A DNA stretch of 64,000 bases from Pseudomonas frederiksbergensis (GCF_003732665.1 NZ_MOBP01000023.1:124001-188000); one strand, 5' to 3'; counted from the stretch's first letter, positions 44,508-54,767 are shown. A program made the numbers and translations. The notes: generated by a model from the letters alone, not told the origin.

Positions 44508-45218
44508 GTGAACAGCCTTTTAATCGTGGACGATGACCTTGAGGTCCTCGGTCTGCTGAAAAAATTCTTCGTGCAGCACGGCTACAGCGTTGAGGTCGCC
44601 ACCGACGGCGCGTCGTTGTGGGCGGCCATCGAGCGCCAGGTGCCGGACCTGATCATCCTCGACGTGATGCTGCCCGGCGACAGCGGACTGATCCTGTGCC
44701 AGCAACTGCGGATTCGCCACGCCCTGCCGATCATCATGCTGACCGCCATGGGCGAACTCAGCGACCGGGTGGTCGGGCTGGAGCTGGGCGCCGATGATTA
44801 CCTGACCAAACCGTTCGATGCCCGCGAGTTGCTGGCCAGGGTACGCGCCGTGCTGCGCCGGGTGGATGAGCGACGCCCGGTGTTGCAGGAGCGCCCACGG
44901 CCGCTGATCGATTTTGCCGATTGGCACCTCGACGTCACACGCCGGGAACTGCGTTCGCCGGACAACGTGATGATCCCGCTGTCCGCCGGGGAGTTCGATT
45001 TGCTGCTGGTGTTTGTCGAACACCCGCAACGGATTCTGACCCGCGAGCAACTGCTGGACCTGGCGCGGGGGCATAGCCACGAAGCGTTTGATCGCAGCAT
45101 CGACGTCCAGGTCAGCCGCTTGCGGCGCAAACTCGAATCCGACACCAAGCGCCCGGCGATGATTCGTACCGTGCGCAATGGCGGTTACCTGTTCACTCCC
45201 AGCGTGACGCGGCGATGA
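44508..45218 (+). CDS. OmpR-family response regulator
   Basis: A 236-residue regulator with a receiver domain (Asp in LIILDVMLPGDSG, Lys in DDYLTKPFD) and a winged-helix domain ending in RTVRNGGYLFTP. Start is GTG at 44508 with only a weak ribosome site; an upstream stop codon in frame excludes a longer form. The sensor gene overlaps its stop (ATGA). Its target is unknown; the divergent mlaA is one possibility. Confidence 0.9.
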   Translation: MNSLLIVDDDLEVLGLLKKFFVQHGYSVEVATDGASLWAAIERQVPDLIILDVMLPGDSGLILCQQLRIRHALPIIMLTAMGELSDRVVGLELGADDYLTKPFDARELLARVRAVLRRVDERRPVLQERPRPLIDFADWHLDVTRRELRSPDNVMIPLSAGEFDLLLVFVEHPQRILTREQLLDLARGHSHEAFDRSIDVQVSRLRRKLESDTKRPAMIRTVRNGGYLFTPSVTRR

Positions 45219-46558
45219 GCTGGCTGAAACGGCATTGGCCGCAGGACACGGTGGCGCGCTGGATCGCGTTGACCATCATCCTGGCCATGTTGATTTCCCT
45301 GGCGCTCAACGGGCTGTTTATCCAACTGGCCGGGGTGTGGGCGCGGCCGCCGCTGACCGAAACCGGGTTGCTGGAAAAAATCGCCGCCATCACCCGCGTC
45401 ATCGAAGCCGCCCCGGCGCCACTGCGCAGCCAATTGGCCCACGCCGTCAGCGACAAAGGCTTCACCGCCAGTTGGCACCTGGATCGGCGCGAACTGAATT
45501 TGCCGACAGTGGATGACCCGATTTCTCACACCAGCATGGCGATCCTGCAACCGCTGTTTAAATCCGCAGACCGACGAATCGAAGCCTACGAGCCGTCCGA
45601 CTGGACTGACCCGGCGGACGCGCACTACGCGCTAGTGGTCGAACTGCCGGACGCGTCGTGGCTGATGTTCTCCGCGCCCTCGCGCAGTTGGGGCCTCGAC
45701 GAAACGCCGCGCTACCTGATCGTTATCCTGCTGGTGCTGATCTCCACCGCCCTGGTCGCACTGATCGCCACCCGCCGCCTCGCCAACCCGTTGCAGCGCT
45801 TCGCCGAAGGTGCCCGACGCTTCGGCAGCGACTTCCGCGCCCCACCGATCGACCCCCTCGGCCCCCATGAAATCCGCCAGGCGATCCTCGCGTTCAACGC
45901 CATGCAGGCCCAGTTGCAACACTTCATCCGCGACCGCACGCAAATGCTCGCCGCCATCTCCCACGACCTGCGCGCACCCCTGACGCGCATGCGCCTGCGC
46001 GGCGAATTCATCGACGACCCCGAGCAACAGCAACGGCTGTTTCGCGATGTGGATGAAATGCAGGCCATGATCAACTCGGCGCTGGAGTTTTTCCGCGACG
46101 ATGCACGACTTGAACCGGCGACCCAGTTTGACCTGGCGGAACTGCTGCAAACCTTGCTGGATGATTACCGGGATCAACAGATTGAAATTGCCTTCAATGG
46201 ACCGCTGCGGCTGGTTTACTTCGGCCGGCCGCTGGGGCTCAAACGGGTGCTGACCAACTTGCTGGATAACGCGATCAAGTACGCCAGCGAACCGGCGGTT
46301 GAACTGCAATCGAGTGCCGGGCAGGTGCGGATCAAAATACGGGACAGTGGGCCGGGGATTCCCCAGGCCAGTCTGGAGCAGGTATTTGTGCCGTTCTTTC
46401 GCCTGGAAGGCTCGCGCAATAAAAGCACCGGGGGCGTTGGCTTGGGGTTATCGGCGGCGCGGGCGATTGTGCTGGAGCATGGCGGGGAATTGCGCCTGCG
46501 CAATCGGGCGAAGGGCGGGCTGGAGGCGTTGGTGGTGTTGCCGGTGCAGGTGGGGTAG
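45215..46558 (+). CDS. EnvZ-type sensor histidine kinase
   Basis: A 447-residue inner membrane kinase. Helix 1 is at about 20-42, followed by a periplasmic part of about 130 residues, helix 2 at about 168-186 and HAMP. The H-box is AAISHDLRAPLTRMRLR, the N-box LLDNAIKYAS and the G-boxes DSGPGI and VGLGLSAARAIV. The catalytic residues look intact. ATGA-coupled to the regulator gene. Confidence 0.92.
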   Translation: MSWLKRHWPQDTVARWIALTIILAMLISLALNGLFIQLAGVWARPPLTETGLLEKIAAITRVIEAAPAPLRSQLAHAVSDKGFTASWHLDRRELNLPTVDDPISHTSMAILQPLFKSADRRIEAYEPSDWTDPADAHYALVVELPDASWLMFSAPSRSWGLDETPRYLIVILLVLISTALVALIATRRLANPLQRFAEGARRFGSDFRAPPIDPLGPHEIRQAILAFNAMQAQLQHFIRDRTQMLAAISHDLRAPLTRMRLRGEFIDDPEQQQRLFRDVDEMQAMINSALEFFRDDARLEPATQFDLAELLQTLLDDYRDQQIEIAFNGPLRLVYFGRPLGLKRVLTNLLDNAIKYASEPAVELQSSAGQVRIKIRDSGPGIPQASLEQVFVPFFRLEGSRNKSTGGVGLGLSAARAIVLEHGGELRLRNRAKGGLEALVVLPVQVG

Positions 46559-46672
46559 GGCACAGGTTCTTTTTTTGCCTTCGGTCATCTTGTGAGTGAA
46601 GGCGCTATGCCATCACTTTTTCCTCTGCTAAGGTTCTGACGATAAATGGATCCAACGCTCATGGAGTAGAAG

Positions 46673-47125
46673 ATGTTCAAGTCGCTTACGGATAAAGCAC
46701 GCGCCCTGTCAGGCGGGATTGCCGACAAGGCCATGGCAGCCAAGGACAGTGTCGCCGGCAATTTTTCGGCGGGCACATCGAAAGCTTCGGAGTTTCTGGA
46801 CAATAACTGGGGCAAGGTCGAGAACGTCCTGGTCAATGGCCTGCTGACCGTCACCGAAGAAAAGCTCAAGGATGATGAGGTCTTCATCATGTTGGTGGAA
46901 AAAGCCTATGAAATGCTGCCCACCCCGGTCCGTTTGATCCTCTCTCGCACCACCTTCATCAATCACACCCTGACCCATCGCGAAAGCCTGGTGGCCAAGT
47001 TGCAGGAGAAAAAAGCCCTGCGATTGCTCAATGACAGTGCGTTGACTGATCAACCGTTGCTCATTGATGACGGCAGTGTGATCGAGACTGTTGAGGCTCC
47101 TGCAGTCGTGGTTGCCAAGGTCTGA
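46673..47125 (+). CDS. Conserved protein of unknown function
   Basis: A 150-residue protein. The N-terminal part (1-50) has no signal peptide and is rich in Ala, Lys and Gly, with an amphipathic helix pattern (SLTDKARALSGGIADKAMAAK). The C-terminal half is helical and ends in a hydrophobic stretch VEAPAVVVAKV. GGAG stands before the ATG at 46673. It lies alone just before the large helicase-PLD gene but in the same direction. No family was recognised. Confidence 0.72.
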   Translation: MFKSLTDKARALSGGIADKAMAAKDSVAGNFSAGTSKASEFLDNNWGKVENVLVNGLLTVTEEKLKDDEVFIMLVEKAYEMLPTPVRLILSRTTFINHTLTHRESLVAKLQEKKALRLLNDSALTDQPLLIDDGSVIETVEAPAVVVAKV

Positions 47126-47259
47126 TTGAGCGGGGGCTCAAACAGTCTCCGCATTCTGGATTTTCCCGCCAATGGGCTTGTGCAAGAACGCATGGGCCTT
47201 TCCGTTACGCCTGGCCATCCTCAGTGGCATCAGGTGCACGAACCGACTGAATCAGGACG

Positions 47260-50200
47260 ATGAACGAAAACTCTCTTAAATTCGCCAAGTACTGGCGCAA
47301 CTCCCTTGTCGATGCCGAGAATGGCAACGGCGGTCTCAACACCGATGGCCTGGACGGCCATGTTCACCTACCGCTCGAAGCCTTGCATGCCGGTTATTTG
47401 GGCAGCGAGACCGTCGAAGCGTTATTCAAGGATGAACCCCGGCAATGCCATACGCTTGAAGTCACCATTCGACCCTGGGTCTTCAAGGCGCGACTGGAAC
47501 ACGGGAAACTCCGTAACGGGATGCATGCCCTGATTACACCGCTGCTTGGGCATGTGCTGGTCAATCGTCACGGGCAGCTTTTCCCGACTAAAAACACCGT
47601 TATTCCGCGGGACATCCTGGAGCCTCTAGACTCAGGCTGTTTCGCGCTTGGCGATGTCGCGGACGTTGATCGATTCTTGGCGATCAACACCTTGCCCGCG
47701 TTCGAGCCCCCCGAAGAAGGCCAGGCCGCCGCGACCGACGAATATGCCGAACAGTGGGCAACGTACCTGAGTTTTTGTCAGCGTTTTGTCGACGAAGTGA
47801 GTTCAGGCTGGTTGCAAGGCGACAACGGCTACGAACGATCGAATGAATGGTGCCTGTTCAAAGAAGAAAAGATCACCGGTGCCAGTCAGCACATTGTGCG
47901 TTTGTATGACCACCTGCGTGACACGGCCCCACAAAGCGCACTCTTTGAACGCTACGCCAGTCAGACATCCCTCGACCCTGAACCCTGCTTGCCGCCAAAT
48001 GCCGGTTTCGCCACGCGACTGGGGCATGCCAGCAATGAATATGCGTTGGCCAGTGAGCAACGTGACGCCCTGGCACATTTCCTGACCTCCAATGACGGAG
48101 ACATTCTGGGGGTGAACGGGCCGCCCGGTACGGGCAAGACCACCCTGTTGCTATCGGTGGTGGCGTCGTTGTGGGCCAAGGCTGCGCTGGCTGAAGCAGA
48201 GCCGCCGGTGATTGTCGCCAGCTCTACCAACAACCAGGCGGTGACCAACATTCTGGATGCCTTCGCCACCGATTTCGCCCCGGGCAGCGGGCCATTTGCC
48301 GGCCGCTGGTTGCCGGACGTCAAAAGTTTCGGGGCTTATTTCCCGAAAAAATCTGCAGATGCGGAAACGACAAAAAAATATCAGTGCCAAAGCTTCTTTG
48401 CCGATAAGGAGTCTGCCAGTTATCTGGAGAAGGCCAAGGACGCGTGGTTGAGCAAAGCATCAATCGCCTTTCCCTCTATGCCTTCGCTCACCGTGGAAGC
48501 AGTTGTTGGACAGTTGCATCAGGCGCTGCTGGCTCGTTCTGATGAGTTACACAATATCGAAAGCGCCTGGCAAGCCCTGACGACCGCCCGCCAGGCACTT
48601 GTGGCGGTATGGGGCGATGACCCTGAAGCCGCCATCACCGCTGCGCAGCAAAACGTACAGAAACTCAAGGCCAACAGCGTCCGGCAAAAAGCGCTGGAGC
48701 AATCGTTCCGTGAGTACTTGGCCAACGAATCGCTGTGGTACGTGATCTTCGCCTGGATTGCACCGATTCAAGAGAAGCGTTTGCTTCGCGCACGATTACA
48801 CCTTGAACAGAGCCACGATGCTTTGCAGGCATCGGAGCCGTTGTTGAACGAGGCTCAACTGGCCCAGTTGCTCGCATTGGCCAATGTGCCGGCAATCAGC
48901 GACACATTAGCCACCTGGCGCGCCACGACAAACGCCGAGATCAGCGCACTTGAGGCGAAAATCAACGCCGCACAGGATTTGCTGCTGGCGCTGCAGCGCT
49001 GCCTGGCGAGGTGGCGATCAGTATTGGTGCCGCTGGGACTGGCTCCCGATGCAGTGACCGATGACATGACCCTGAACGACTGCGACCCGTTGGCGGACAC
49101 GCGGATTCGCTTTCCGATTTTCCTCTTGAGCACCCATTACTGGGAAGGGCGCTGGCTACTTGAAGTCGAGCAAACATTGCCGAAAATCCTCAAGGATCAA
49201 GGCAAGAACGGGCGCAAGGCCCTGGAGAAAAAATGGTATCGCTGGATGAAGCTGACACCCTGCGTCGTGTCGACTTTTTTCATGCTGCCCGAGCATATGA
49301 GGGGCAGCAAGCACAACGGCACCGGTCTGATTCCTGACTACATGTACAACCTCATCGATCTATTGATCGTCGACGAAGCCGGCCAAGTGTTGCCCGAAGT
49401 CGCCGGCGCTTCTTTTGCCTTGGGCAAGAAAGCCTTGGTCATCGGGGACACATTGCAAATCGAACCGATTTGGTCGATCCCGGCCTCGGTGGACATCGGC
49501 AACCTGTTGAGTGCCGATCTGCTGCCACGTGTGGGGATCGATGAAGCGTATGAAAAACTGAGTGCCACGGGCGTGAGTGCCGCATCGGGCAGCGTGATGC
49601 AAATTGCCCAGAAAGCCAGTCGCTATTGGTACGACCCCGACATGGATCGGGGCATGTTCCTGTACGAACACCGTCGTTGTTATGACTCAATCGTCGATTA
49701 CTGCAACACCCTGTGTTACCAGGGCAAGTTGGTGCCCAAGCGGGGTGCCAAACCTCAAGGTGGCCTGCTGCCAGGCTTGGGCTATCTGCATGTAGATGGC
49801 ATCTGCCGACAGCAGAATGGCCGCAGCCGCATGAACCGTCTCGAAGCCGAAACAATCGCGGCGTGGATCGCAGCCCACCGCGAGAAACTGGAGGCCAGCT
49901 ACGGTCAGGAGTTGTGGAAGATCGTGGGGGTGATCACGCCGTTTGGCGCGCAATCCCAGGCCATTGCCGAGGCATGCGCCGCACTGGGCATCAAGACTGG
50001 CAAAGGTGAAGGGGAGCTGACCATCGGCACTGTTCACTCATTTCAGGGCGCGGCGCGGCCGGTGGTGATTTTTTCTGCGGTGTATTCCAAGCATGCCGAT
50101 GGTGGTTTCATCGACCGTCGACCGAGCATGCTCAACGTCGCGGTATCCCGGGCCAAGGACAGCTTCCTGGTGTTCGGCGACATGGACCTGTTCGGCATGG

Positions 50201-50796
50201 TGCCCGCCGGCAAGCCCCGTGGCCGGCTGGCCGAGTACCTGTTGCGCGATCCTGCGAGTGAACTGGCGTTCGAATACCTGCCACGCAAAGATCTGGAGTC
50301 TCCACGGTCAACCCTTAGCCATCTGATAAACGCGAATGCACACGACGACTTCTTGCTGAAAACCCTGGCCACCGCGATGCGTGAAGTACACATCGTTTCG
50401 CCCTGGATTAAATTGCAACGGATCCACGAAATAGGCGCATGGGAAGCCATGAGAGCCGCGGTTGATCGAGGCGTCAAAGTGCGGGTTTATACCGACCGGG
50501 ATTTCAATATTCGAGAACAGTCACCAGGCACTCAAGCCAGAAGAGAAGAACTGAAACACGCGATTGAGGCCCTGCGAGGCCAGCGTATCGAATCCCATGT
50601 GGTGGCCCGGGTGCACAGCAAAATCGTCATGGCCGACGATGACTTGCTGTGCATGGGGTCATTCAACTGGTTTAGCGCGAACCGTGGCGACTGGGCCAAC
50701 TATGAAACCTCGATGGTCTATAAGGGGCCGGATGTGACGGGGGAAATCAAAGTGCACCGGGATAATCTTGTGGCGCGGATAGATTCGCAGCACTGA
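47260..50796 (+). CDS. SF1 helicase fused to a PLD nuclease domain (Mokosh type II MkoC-like)
   Basis: A 1178-residue protein. Walker A GPPGTGKTT lies near residue 287, a long helical insert occupies about 400-620, then Walker B LLIVDEAGQV (near 704), IGDTLQIEP and EHRRCY, and GTVHSFQGAARPVVIFSAVYSK and NVAVSRAKDSFLVFGD (SF1/UPF1-like motifs V and VI). The C-terminal PLD domain has HSKIVMADD (about 1117) and a MGSFNWFS motif. Mokosh type II, an antiphage system, is a single protein with exactly these two parts. The match rests on domain order only. A single HKD motif is visible, so dimerisation would be needed for a full nuclease site. Confidence 0.78.
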   Translation: MNENSLKFAKYWRNSLVDAENGNGGLNTDGLDGHVHLPLEALHAGYLGSETVEALFKDEPRQCHTLEVTIRPWVFKARLEHGKLRNGMHALITPLLGHVLVNRHGQLFPTKNTVIPRDILEPLDSGCFALGDVADVDRFLAINTLPAFEPPEEGQAAATDEYAEQWATYLSFCQRFVDEVSSGWLQGDNGYERSNEWCLFKEEKITGASQHIVRLYDHLRDTAPQSALFERYASQTSLDPEPCLPPNAGFATRLGHASNEYALASEQRDALAHFLTSNDGDILGVNGPPGTGKTTLLLSVVASLWAKAALAEAEPPVIVASSTNNQAVTNILDAFATDFAPGSGPFAGRWLPDVKSFGAYFPKKSADAETTKKYQCQSFFADKESASYLEKAKDAWLSKASIAFPSMPSLTVEAVVGQLHQALLARSDELHNIESAWQALTTARQALVAVWGDDPEAAITAAQQNVQKLKANSVRQKALEQSFREYLANESLWYVIFAWIAPIQEKRLLRARLHLEQSHDALQASEPLLNEAQLAQLLALANVPAISDTLATWRATTNAEISALEAKINAAQDLLLALQRCLARWRSVLVPLGLAPDAVTDDMTLNDCDPLADTRIRFPIFLLSTHYWEGRWLLEVEQTLPKILKDQGKNGRKALEKKWYRWMKLTPCVVSTFFMLPEHMRGSKHNGTGLIPDYMYNLIDLLIVDEAGQVLPEVAGASFALGKKALVIGDTLQIEPIWSIPASVDIGNLLSADLLPRVGIDEAYEKLSATGVSAASGSVMQIAQKASRYWYDPDMDRGMFLYEHRRCYDSIVDYCNTLCYQGKLVPKRGAKPQGGLLPGLGYLHVDGICRQQNGRSRMNRLEAETIAAWIAAHREKLEASYGQELWKIVGVITPFGAQSQAIAEACAALGIKTGKGEGELTIGTVHSFQGAARPVVIFSAVYSKHADGGFIDRRPSMLNVAVSRAKDSFLVFGDMDLFGMVPAGKPRGRLAEYLLRDPASELAFEYLPRKDLESPRSTLSHLINANAHDDFLLKTLATAMREVHIVSPWIKLQRIHEIGAWEAMRAAVDRGVKVRVYTDRDFNIREQSPGTQARREELKHAIEALRGQRIESHVVARVHSKIVMADDDLLCMGSFNWFSANRGDWANYETSMVYKGPDVTGEIKVHRDNLVARIDSQH

Positions 50797-50879
50797 GATC
50801 AGGGCCTGGCCGTGAGCGGTCAGGCCACACAAATCCCTGCGATCAGAGCCGAAGCTCGACGTTCAAACAGAGAATAAAT

Positions 50880-51611
50880 ATGGACTTTAAATGGCGCCGC
50901 CTCTTTCAGATTGAGGCGATCCTGTTGCTGCTTATCACACCGTTGTTTGCTCAAGCGGACGTCACCGAGGAAGAGGCAACTGCCAACTGCCTCAAGATCA
51001 GCGAGTATTCCGCCGAGGGCGGGAAGTATTACAAGCTCAAGCAATACGCCAAGGCCCGAGAGCAATATCAGCAGCAGGCTGGCTGGTCTGAGAGTTGTCA
51101 GCTGGACGAAGATAAAGTCGCAATCGCCTACAACAACGTTGCACTGACCTACATCCACGAAGGCAATTACCTGAAGGCACGGGCGTGGCTGAGTATTTTG
51201 CCCAATGATAAAAAGTCGATCTTCAACCTGGGCAAGATCAGTGGCGATATCAAAAACGCCCTGGAGAAACAGTCGACTAAACCGCAAGGGCAGTATTGGC
51301 AATATGCCGGGGCGTCGTTGTGGAATTCGATGACGATCAAGCCAAAAGGCAAGCAATACCAAGTTGATTTCGAGGGTTATTACGCTGGGTTGATGGCGAT
51401 GTATTACGGTCCCAATCTCGGCGAGTTTTCAACCGTATTAGGCTTTGATAACGGTAAGGCGCATTACGCCATGAGCGGGGATGATGGCGACTGTGAATAC
51501 GACTTCGAGATTAAACAGGATGGGCTGACGGTAAATCGCACGGCGGGTGAGTCGTGCGGTTTTGGTCACAATGTGGGGGCTGAAGGGGTTTATCAGCGGG
51601 TCGAGCTCTAG
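50880..51611 (+). CDS. Secreted TPR-like protein of unknown function
   Basis: A 243-residue protein with a signal peptide (EAILLLLITPLFAQA) and one or two TPR-like helix pairs (about 40-115, YYKLKQYAKAREQYQQ and NNVALTYIHEGNYLKA). A beta-rich C-terminal half has two cysteines (DCEYDF and ESCGFG). Starts 83 bases after the large helicase gene; whether it is functionally tied to it is unknown. A terminator follows. Confidence 0.72.
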   Translation: MDFKWRRLFQIEAILLLLITPLFAQADVTEEEATANCLKISEYSAEGGKYYKLKQYAKAREQYQQQAGWSESCQLDEDKVAIAYNNVALTYIHEGNYLKARAWLSILPNDKKSIFNLGKISGDIKNALEKQSTKPQGQYWQYAGASLWNSMTIKPKGKQYQVDFEGYYAGLMAMYYGPNLGEFSTVLGFDNGKAHYAMSGDDGDCEYDFEIKQDGLTVNRTAGESCGFGHNVGAEGVYQRVEL

Positions 51612-51623
51612 TTTGAAAGAAGG

Positions 51624-51650
51624 AAAGCCCCGAGCAACTCGGGGCTATTC
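51624..51650. terminator. Terminator hairpin between convergent genes
   Basis: Stem AGCCCCGAG/CTCGGGGCT with a 3-base loop. The T-run is better on the minus strand (TTTCCTTCTTTC), so it probably ends the fds operon; on the plus strand it is weak. Confidence 0.7.
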
Positions 51651-51666
51651 CCAGGATCGTTTTAGC

Positions 51667-51888
51667 CTAAGCCTCCCAACCCGCCCCGCTCACGGCCTCC
51701 TGCGCCAGCGGATGCAGGTCTTCCCCGTGATGCTCCGTCTGCCAGGCCAGCAATTCCTTGCGCATGCCGGGCGTCCAGTACATCTGCAGATGATTGCGTA
51801 CACCGAGCACGGCCACTTGCTGGTCCGGTTCGCTGGCGAAATATTGGGCGATCTGGTTGACCATTTTGATGAGATTTTCAGTGCTCAT
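51667..51888 (-). CDS. fdsD: Formate dehydrogenase delta subunit
   Basis: A 73-residue protein with the family pattern: LIKMVNQIAQYFASEPDQQVAV near the N-terminus and HLQMYWTPGMRKELL. FdsD helps assembly or stability of the NAD-linked molybdenum enzyme. It overlaps the fdsA stop (ATGA) and is the last gene of the operon. Confidence 0.9.
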   Translation of the reverse strand: MSTENLIKMVNQIAQYFASEPDQQVAVLGVRNHLQMYWTPGMRKELLAWQTEHHGEDLHPLAQEAVSGAGWEA

Positions 51889-54767
51889 CGGCGCACCTCC
51901 GCTTTAGCGCCACGTGCCTGGCGGCGATCCTTGAGCAAACGGTCCTGCTCGTCACTGAAGGCCTGATAGCGTTTTTGCCACTCGGAAGGGTGGTAGACGC
52001 GGCTGACTTCCACGGCCGTGACCTTGTATTCGGGACAGTTGGTGGCCCAGTCGGAGTTATCCGTGGTGATCACGTTGGCCCCCGATTCCGGGAAGTGGAA
52101 CGTGGTGTACACCACGCCCGGGGCGACCCGTTCGGTGACCCGTGCACGCAGTACGGTCTGGCCGGCGCGGCTGCCGATGCCGACCCAATCGCCTTCGTTA
52201 ATGCCACGGCTCTCGGCGTCGGTCGGGTGAATTTCCAGGCGATCTTCGTCGTGCCACGCCACGTTCTCGGTGCGCCGGGTCTGTGCGCCGACGTTGTACT
52301 GGCTGAGGATGCGTCCGGTGGTCAGCAGCAGTGGATAGCGATTGTTGACCTTCTCCTCGGTGGGCACATAACCGGTGAGCATGAAGCGCCCCTTGCCGCG
52401 CACGAATTCCTCGATGTGCATGGTCGGCGTGCCATCCGGCGCAGCGGCGTTGCACGGCCATTGCAGGCTGCCGTGGCGGTCCAGTTCGGCATAGCTGACG
52501 TTGGTGAAGGTCGGCGTCAGGCTGGCGATTTCATCCATGATTTCCGATGGATGTTTGTAGTTCATCGGGTAACCCAAGGCGTTGGCCAGGGCCACGGTGC
52601 CTTCCCAGTCAGCCTTGCCGCCCAGCGGTTCCATGACCTTGCGCACCCGCGAAATGCGGCGCTCGGCGTTGGTGAAGGTGCCGTCCTTTTCCAGGAACGA
52701 ACTGCCCGGCAGGAACACGTGGGCGAAACGGGCGGTTTCGTTGAGGAAAATATCCTGCACCACCACGCACTCCATGGCCGACAGCGCCGCGGTCACGTGT
52801 TGGGTATTCGGATCGCTCTGGGCAATGTCCTCGCCCTGGCAATACAAACCCTTGAAGGTGCCGCCCAACGCGGCCTCGAACATGTTGGGAATACGCAGGC
52901 CCGGATCCGGTTGCAGGGTGACGTTCCACGCCTGCTCGAACTGCGCCCGCACCACTTCGTTGGAAATGTGGCGGTAGCCGGGCAACTCGTGGGGGAACGA
53001 GCCCATGTCGCAGGAGCCCTGAACGTTGTTCTGCCCCCGCAGCGGGTTCACGCCCACGCCTTCGCGGCCGATGTTGCCGGTGGCCATGGCCAGGTTGGCG
53101 ATGCCCATCACAGCGGTGCTGCCCTGGCTGTGCTCGGTGACGCCGAGGCCGTAATAAATCGCCGCGTTGTTGGCGCTGGCATAGAGGCGAGCGGCGGCGC
53201 GAATGTCGGCCGGGGCGACGCCGCAGATTTCGCCCAGCACTTCCGGTGAGTTTTCCGCACGGCTGACCTGTTCGCTCCAGCGAGCGAAATCGCTGCCCTC
53301 GCAACGGGCGTCGATAAAGGCCTGATCGAGCAAACCTTCGGTGACGATCACGTGGGCCAAGGCGTTGAGCATGGCGACGTTGGTGCCCGGACGCAGGGCC
53401 AAGTGCAGTTCGGCGCGGGCGTGCACCGAGTCCACCAGATCAATGCGCCGTGGATCGATGACGATCAGCCGTGCGCCTTCACGCAAGCGGCGTTTGAGTT
53501 GGGAAGCGAACACCGGGTGGGCGTCGCTGGGGTTGGCACCCATCACAAGAATCACATCGGCCTGCATCACCGAATCGAAACTCTGGGTCCCGGCAGATTC
53601 GCCCAGGGTTTGTTTCAAGCCATAACCGGTCGGCGAATGGCAGACCCGCGCACAGGTGTCGACGTTGTTATTGCCGAACGCGGCGCGCACCAGTTTTTGT
53701 ACGAGATAGGTTTCTTCGTTGGTGCAGCGGCTGGAGGTGATGCCACCAATGGAATCGCGGCCATACTTTTGCTGTAACCGACGGAATTCGCTGGCGGCGT
53801 AGGTCACCGCTTCATCCCAACTGACTTCCTGCCACGGATCGTTGATGTGGCTGCGGATCATCGGTTTGGTGATGCGATCCGGGTGAGTCGCGTAGCCCCA
53901 GGCAAAGCGTCCTTTGACGCAGGAGTGGCCGTGGTTGGCCTGACCGTTTTTGTCCGGAACCATGCGCACCAGTTTGTCGCCTTTCATCTCGGCGCGGAAC
54001 GAGCAACCCACGCCGCAATAGGCGCATGTCGTGATGACGCTGCGTTCCGGTTGGCCGAGTTCGACCACGGATTTTTCCATCAAGGTCGCAGTCGGGCAGG
54101 CCTGCACACAGGCGCCGCAGGACACGCATTCCGAGTCGAGGAAGTTATCGCCACCCGCAGCGGAAACACGGGACTCAAACCCGCGCCCGGTGATGGTCAG
54201 GGCAAACGTGCCTTGGGTTTCTTCGCAGGCGCGCACGCAACGGTTGCAGACGATGCACTTGCTCGGGTCGTAGTCGAAATACGGGTTGGACGTATCTTTC
54301 ACATCCGCCAGATGGTTCTCGCCTTCATAACCGTAACGCACCTCGCGCAGGCCAACCTGACCCGCGACGGTTTGCAATTCGCAATTGCCGTTGGCCGAGC
54401 AGGTCAGGCAATCCAGCGGGTGATCGGAGATGTACAACTCCATGACATTGCGGCGCAGGGTCGCGAGCTTCGGCGTCTGGGTGTGCACGCTCATGCCTTC
54501 AGTGACCGGCGTGGTGCAGGACGCCGGGTAGCCGCGCATGCCGTCGATTTCCACCAGACACATGCGGCAGGAGCCGAAGGCTTCTAGGCTGTCGGTGGCG
54601 CACAGTTTCGGAATGGTGGTGCCCAGCAACGCGGCGGCGCGCATCACCGAGGTGCCTTCGGGCACGCTGATGCTGCGGCCGTCGATGTTCAGGGTGACTT
54701 GCACCTGGCTTTCACGAGCCGGGGTGCCCAGGTCGATATCGGTGTTCGGGTCGAAGAGGGTGATCAT
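51885..54767 (-). CDS. fdsA: NAD-dependent formate dehydrogenase, molybdenum alpha subunit
   Basis: A 960-residue catalytic subunit that oxidises formate to CO2. N-terminal [2Fe-2S] domain (CATDSLEAFGSCRMCLVEIDG), a [4Fe-4S] ferredoxin-like part (CIVCNRCVRACEE; CVSCGACVQACP), then the molybdopterin domain opening with CAYCGVGCSFRAEM and the molybdenum cysteine in VDTCARVCHSPTGYG (Cys rather than Sec). Start at 54767 where MITLFDPNTD begins. ATGA-coupled to fdsB and to fdsD. Confidence 0.97.
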   Translation of the reverse strand: MITLFDPNTDIDLGTPARESQVQVTLNIDGRSISVPEGTSVMRAAALLGTTIPKLCATDSLEAFGSCRMCLVEIDGMRGYPASCTTPVTEGMSVHTQTPKLATLRRNVMELYISDHPLDCLTCSANGNCELQTVAGQVGLREVRYGYEGENHLADVKDTSNPYFDYDPSKCIVCNRCVRACEETQGTFALTITGRGFESRVSAAGGDNFLDSECVSCGACVQACPTATLMEKSVVELGQPERSVITTCAYCGVGCSFRAEMKGDKLVRMVPDKNGQANHGHSCVKGRFAWGYATHPDRITKPMIRSHINDPWQEVSWDEAVTYAASEFRRLQQKYGRDSIGGITSSRCTNEETYLVQKLVRAAFGNNNVDTCARVCHSPTGYGLKQTLGESAGTQSFDSVMQADVILVMGANPSDAHPVFASQLKRRLREGARLIVIDPRRIDLVDSVHARAELHLALRPGTNVAMLNALAHVIVTEGLLDQAFIDARCEGSDFARWSEQVSRAENSPEVLGEICGVAPADIRAAARLYASANNAAIYYGLGVTEHSQGSTAVMGIANLAMATGNIGREGVGVNPLRGQNNVQGSCDMGSFPHELPGYRHISNEVVRAQFEQAWNVTLQPDPGLRIPNMFEAALGGTFKGLYCQGEDIAQSDPNTQHVTAALSAMECVVVQDIFLNETARFAHVFLPGSSFLEKDGTFTNAERRISRVRKVMEPLGGKADWEGTVALANALGYPMNYKHPSEIMDEIASLTPTFTNVSYAELDRHGSLQWPCNAAAPDGTPTMHIEEFVRGKGRFMLTGYVPTEEKVNNRYPLLLTTGRILSQYNVGAQTRRTENVAWHDEDRLEIHPTDAESRGINEGDWVGIGSRAGQTVLRARVTERVAPGVVYTTFHFPESGANVITTDNSDWATNCPEYKVTAVEVSRVYHPSEWQKRYQAFSDEQDRLLKDRRQARGAKAEVRR

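Noticed and set aside
51673..51966. A plus-strand frame after the TPR-like gene
   Set aside because: Shadow of fdsD and the end of fdsA on the minus strand.
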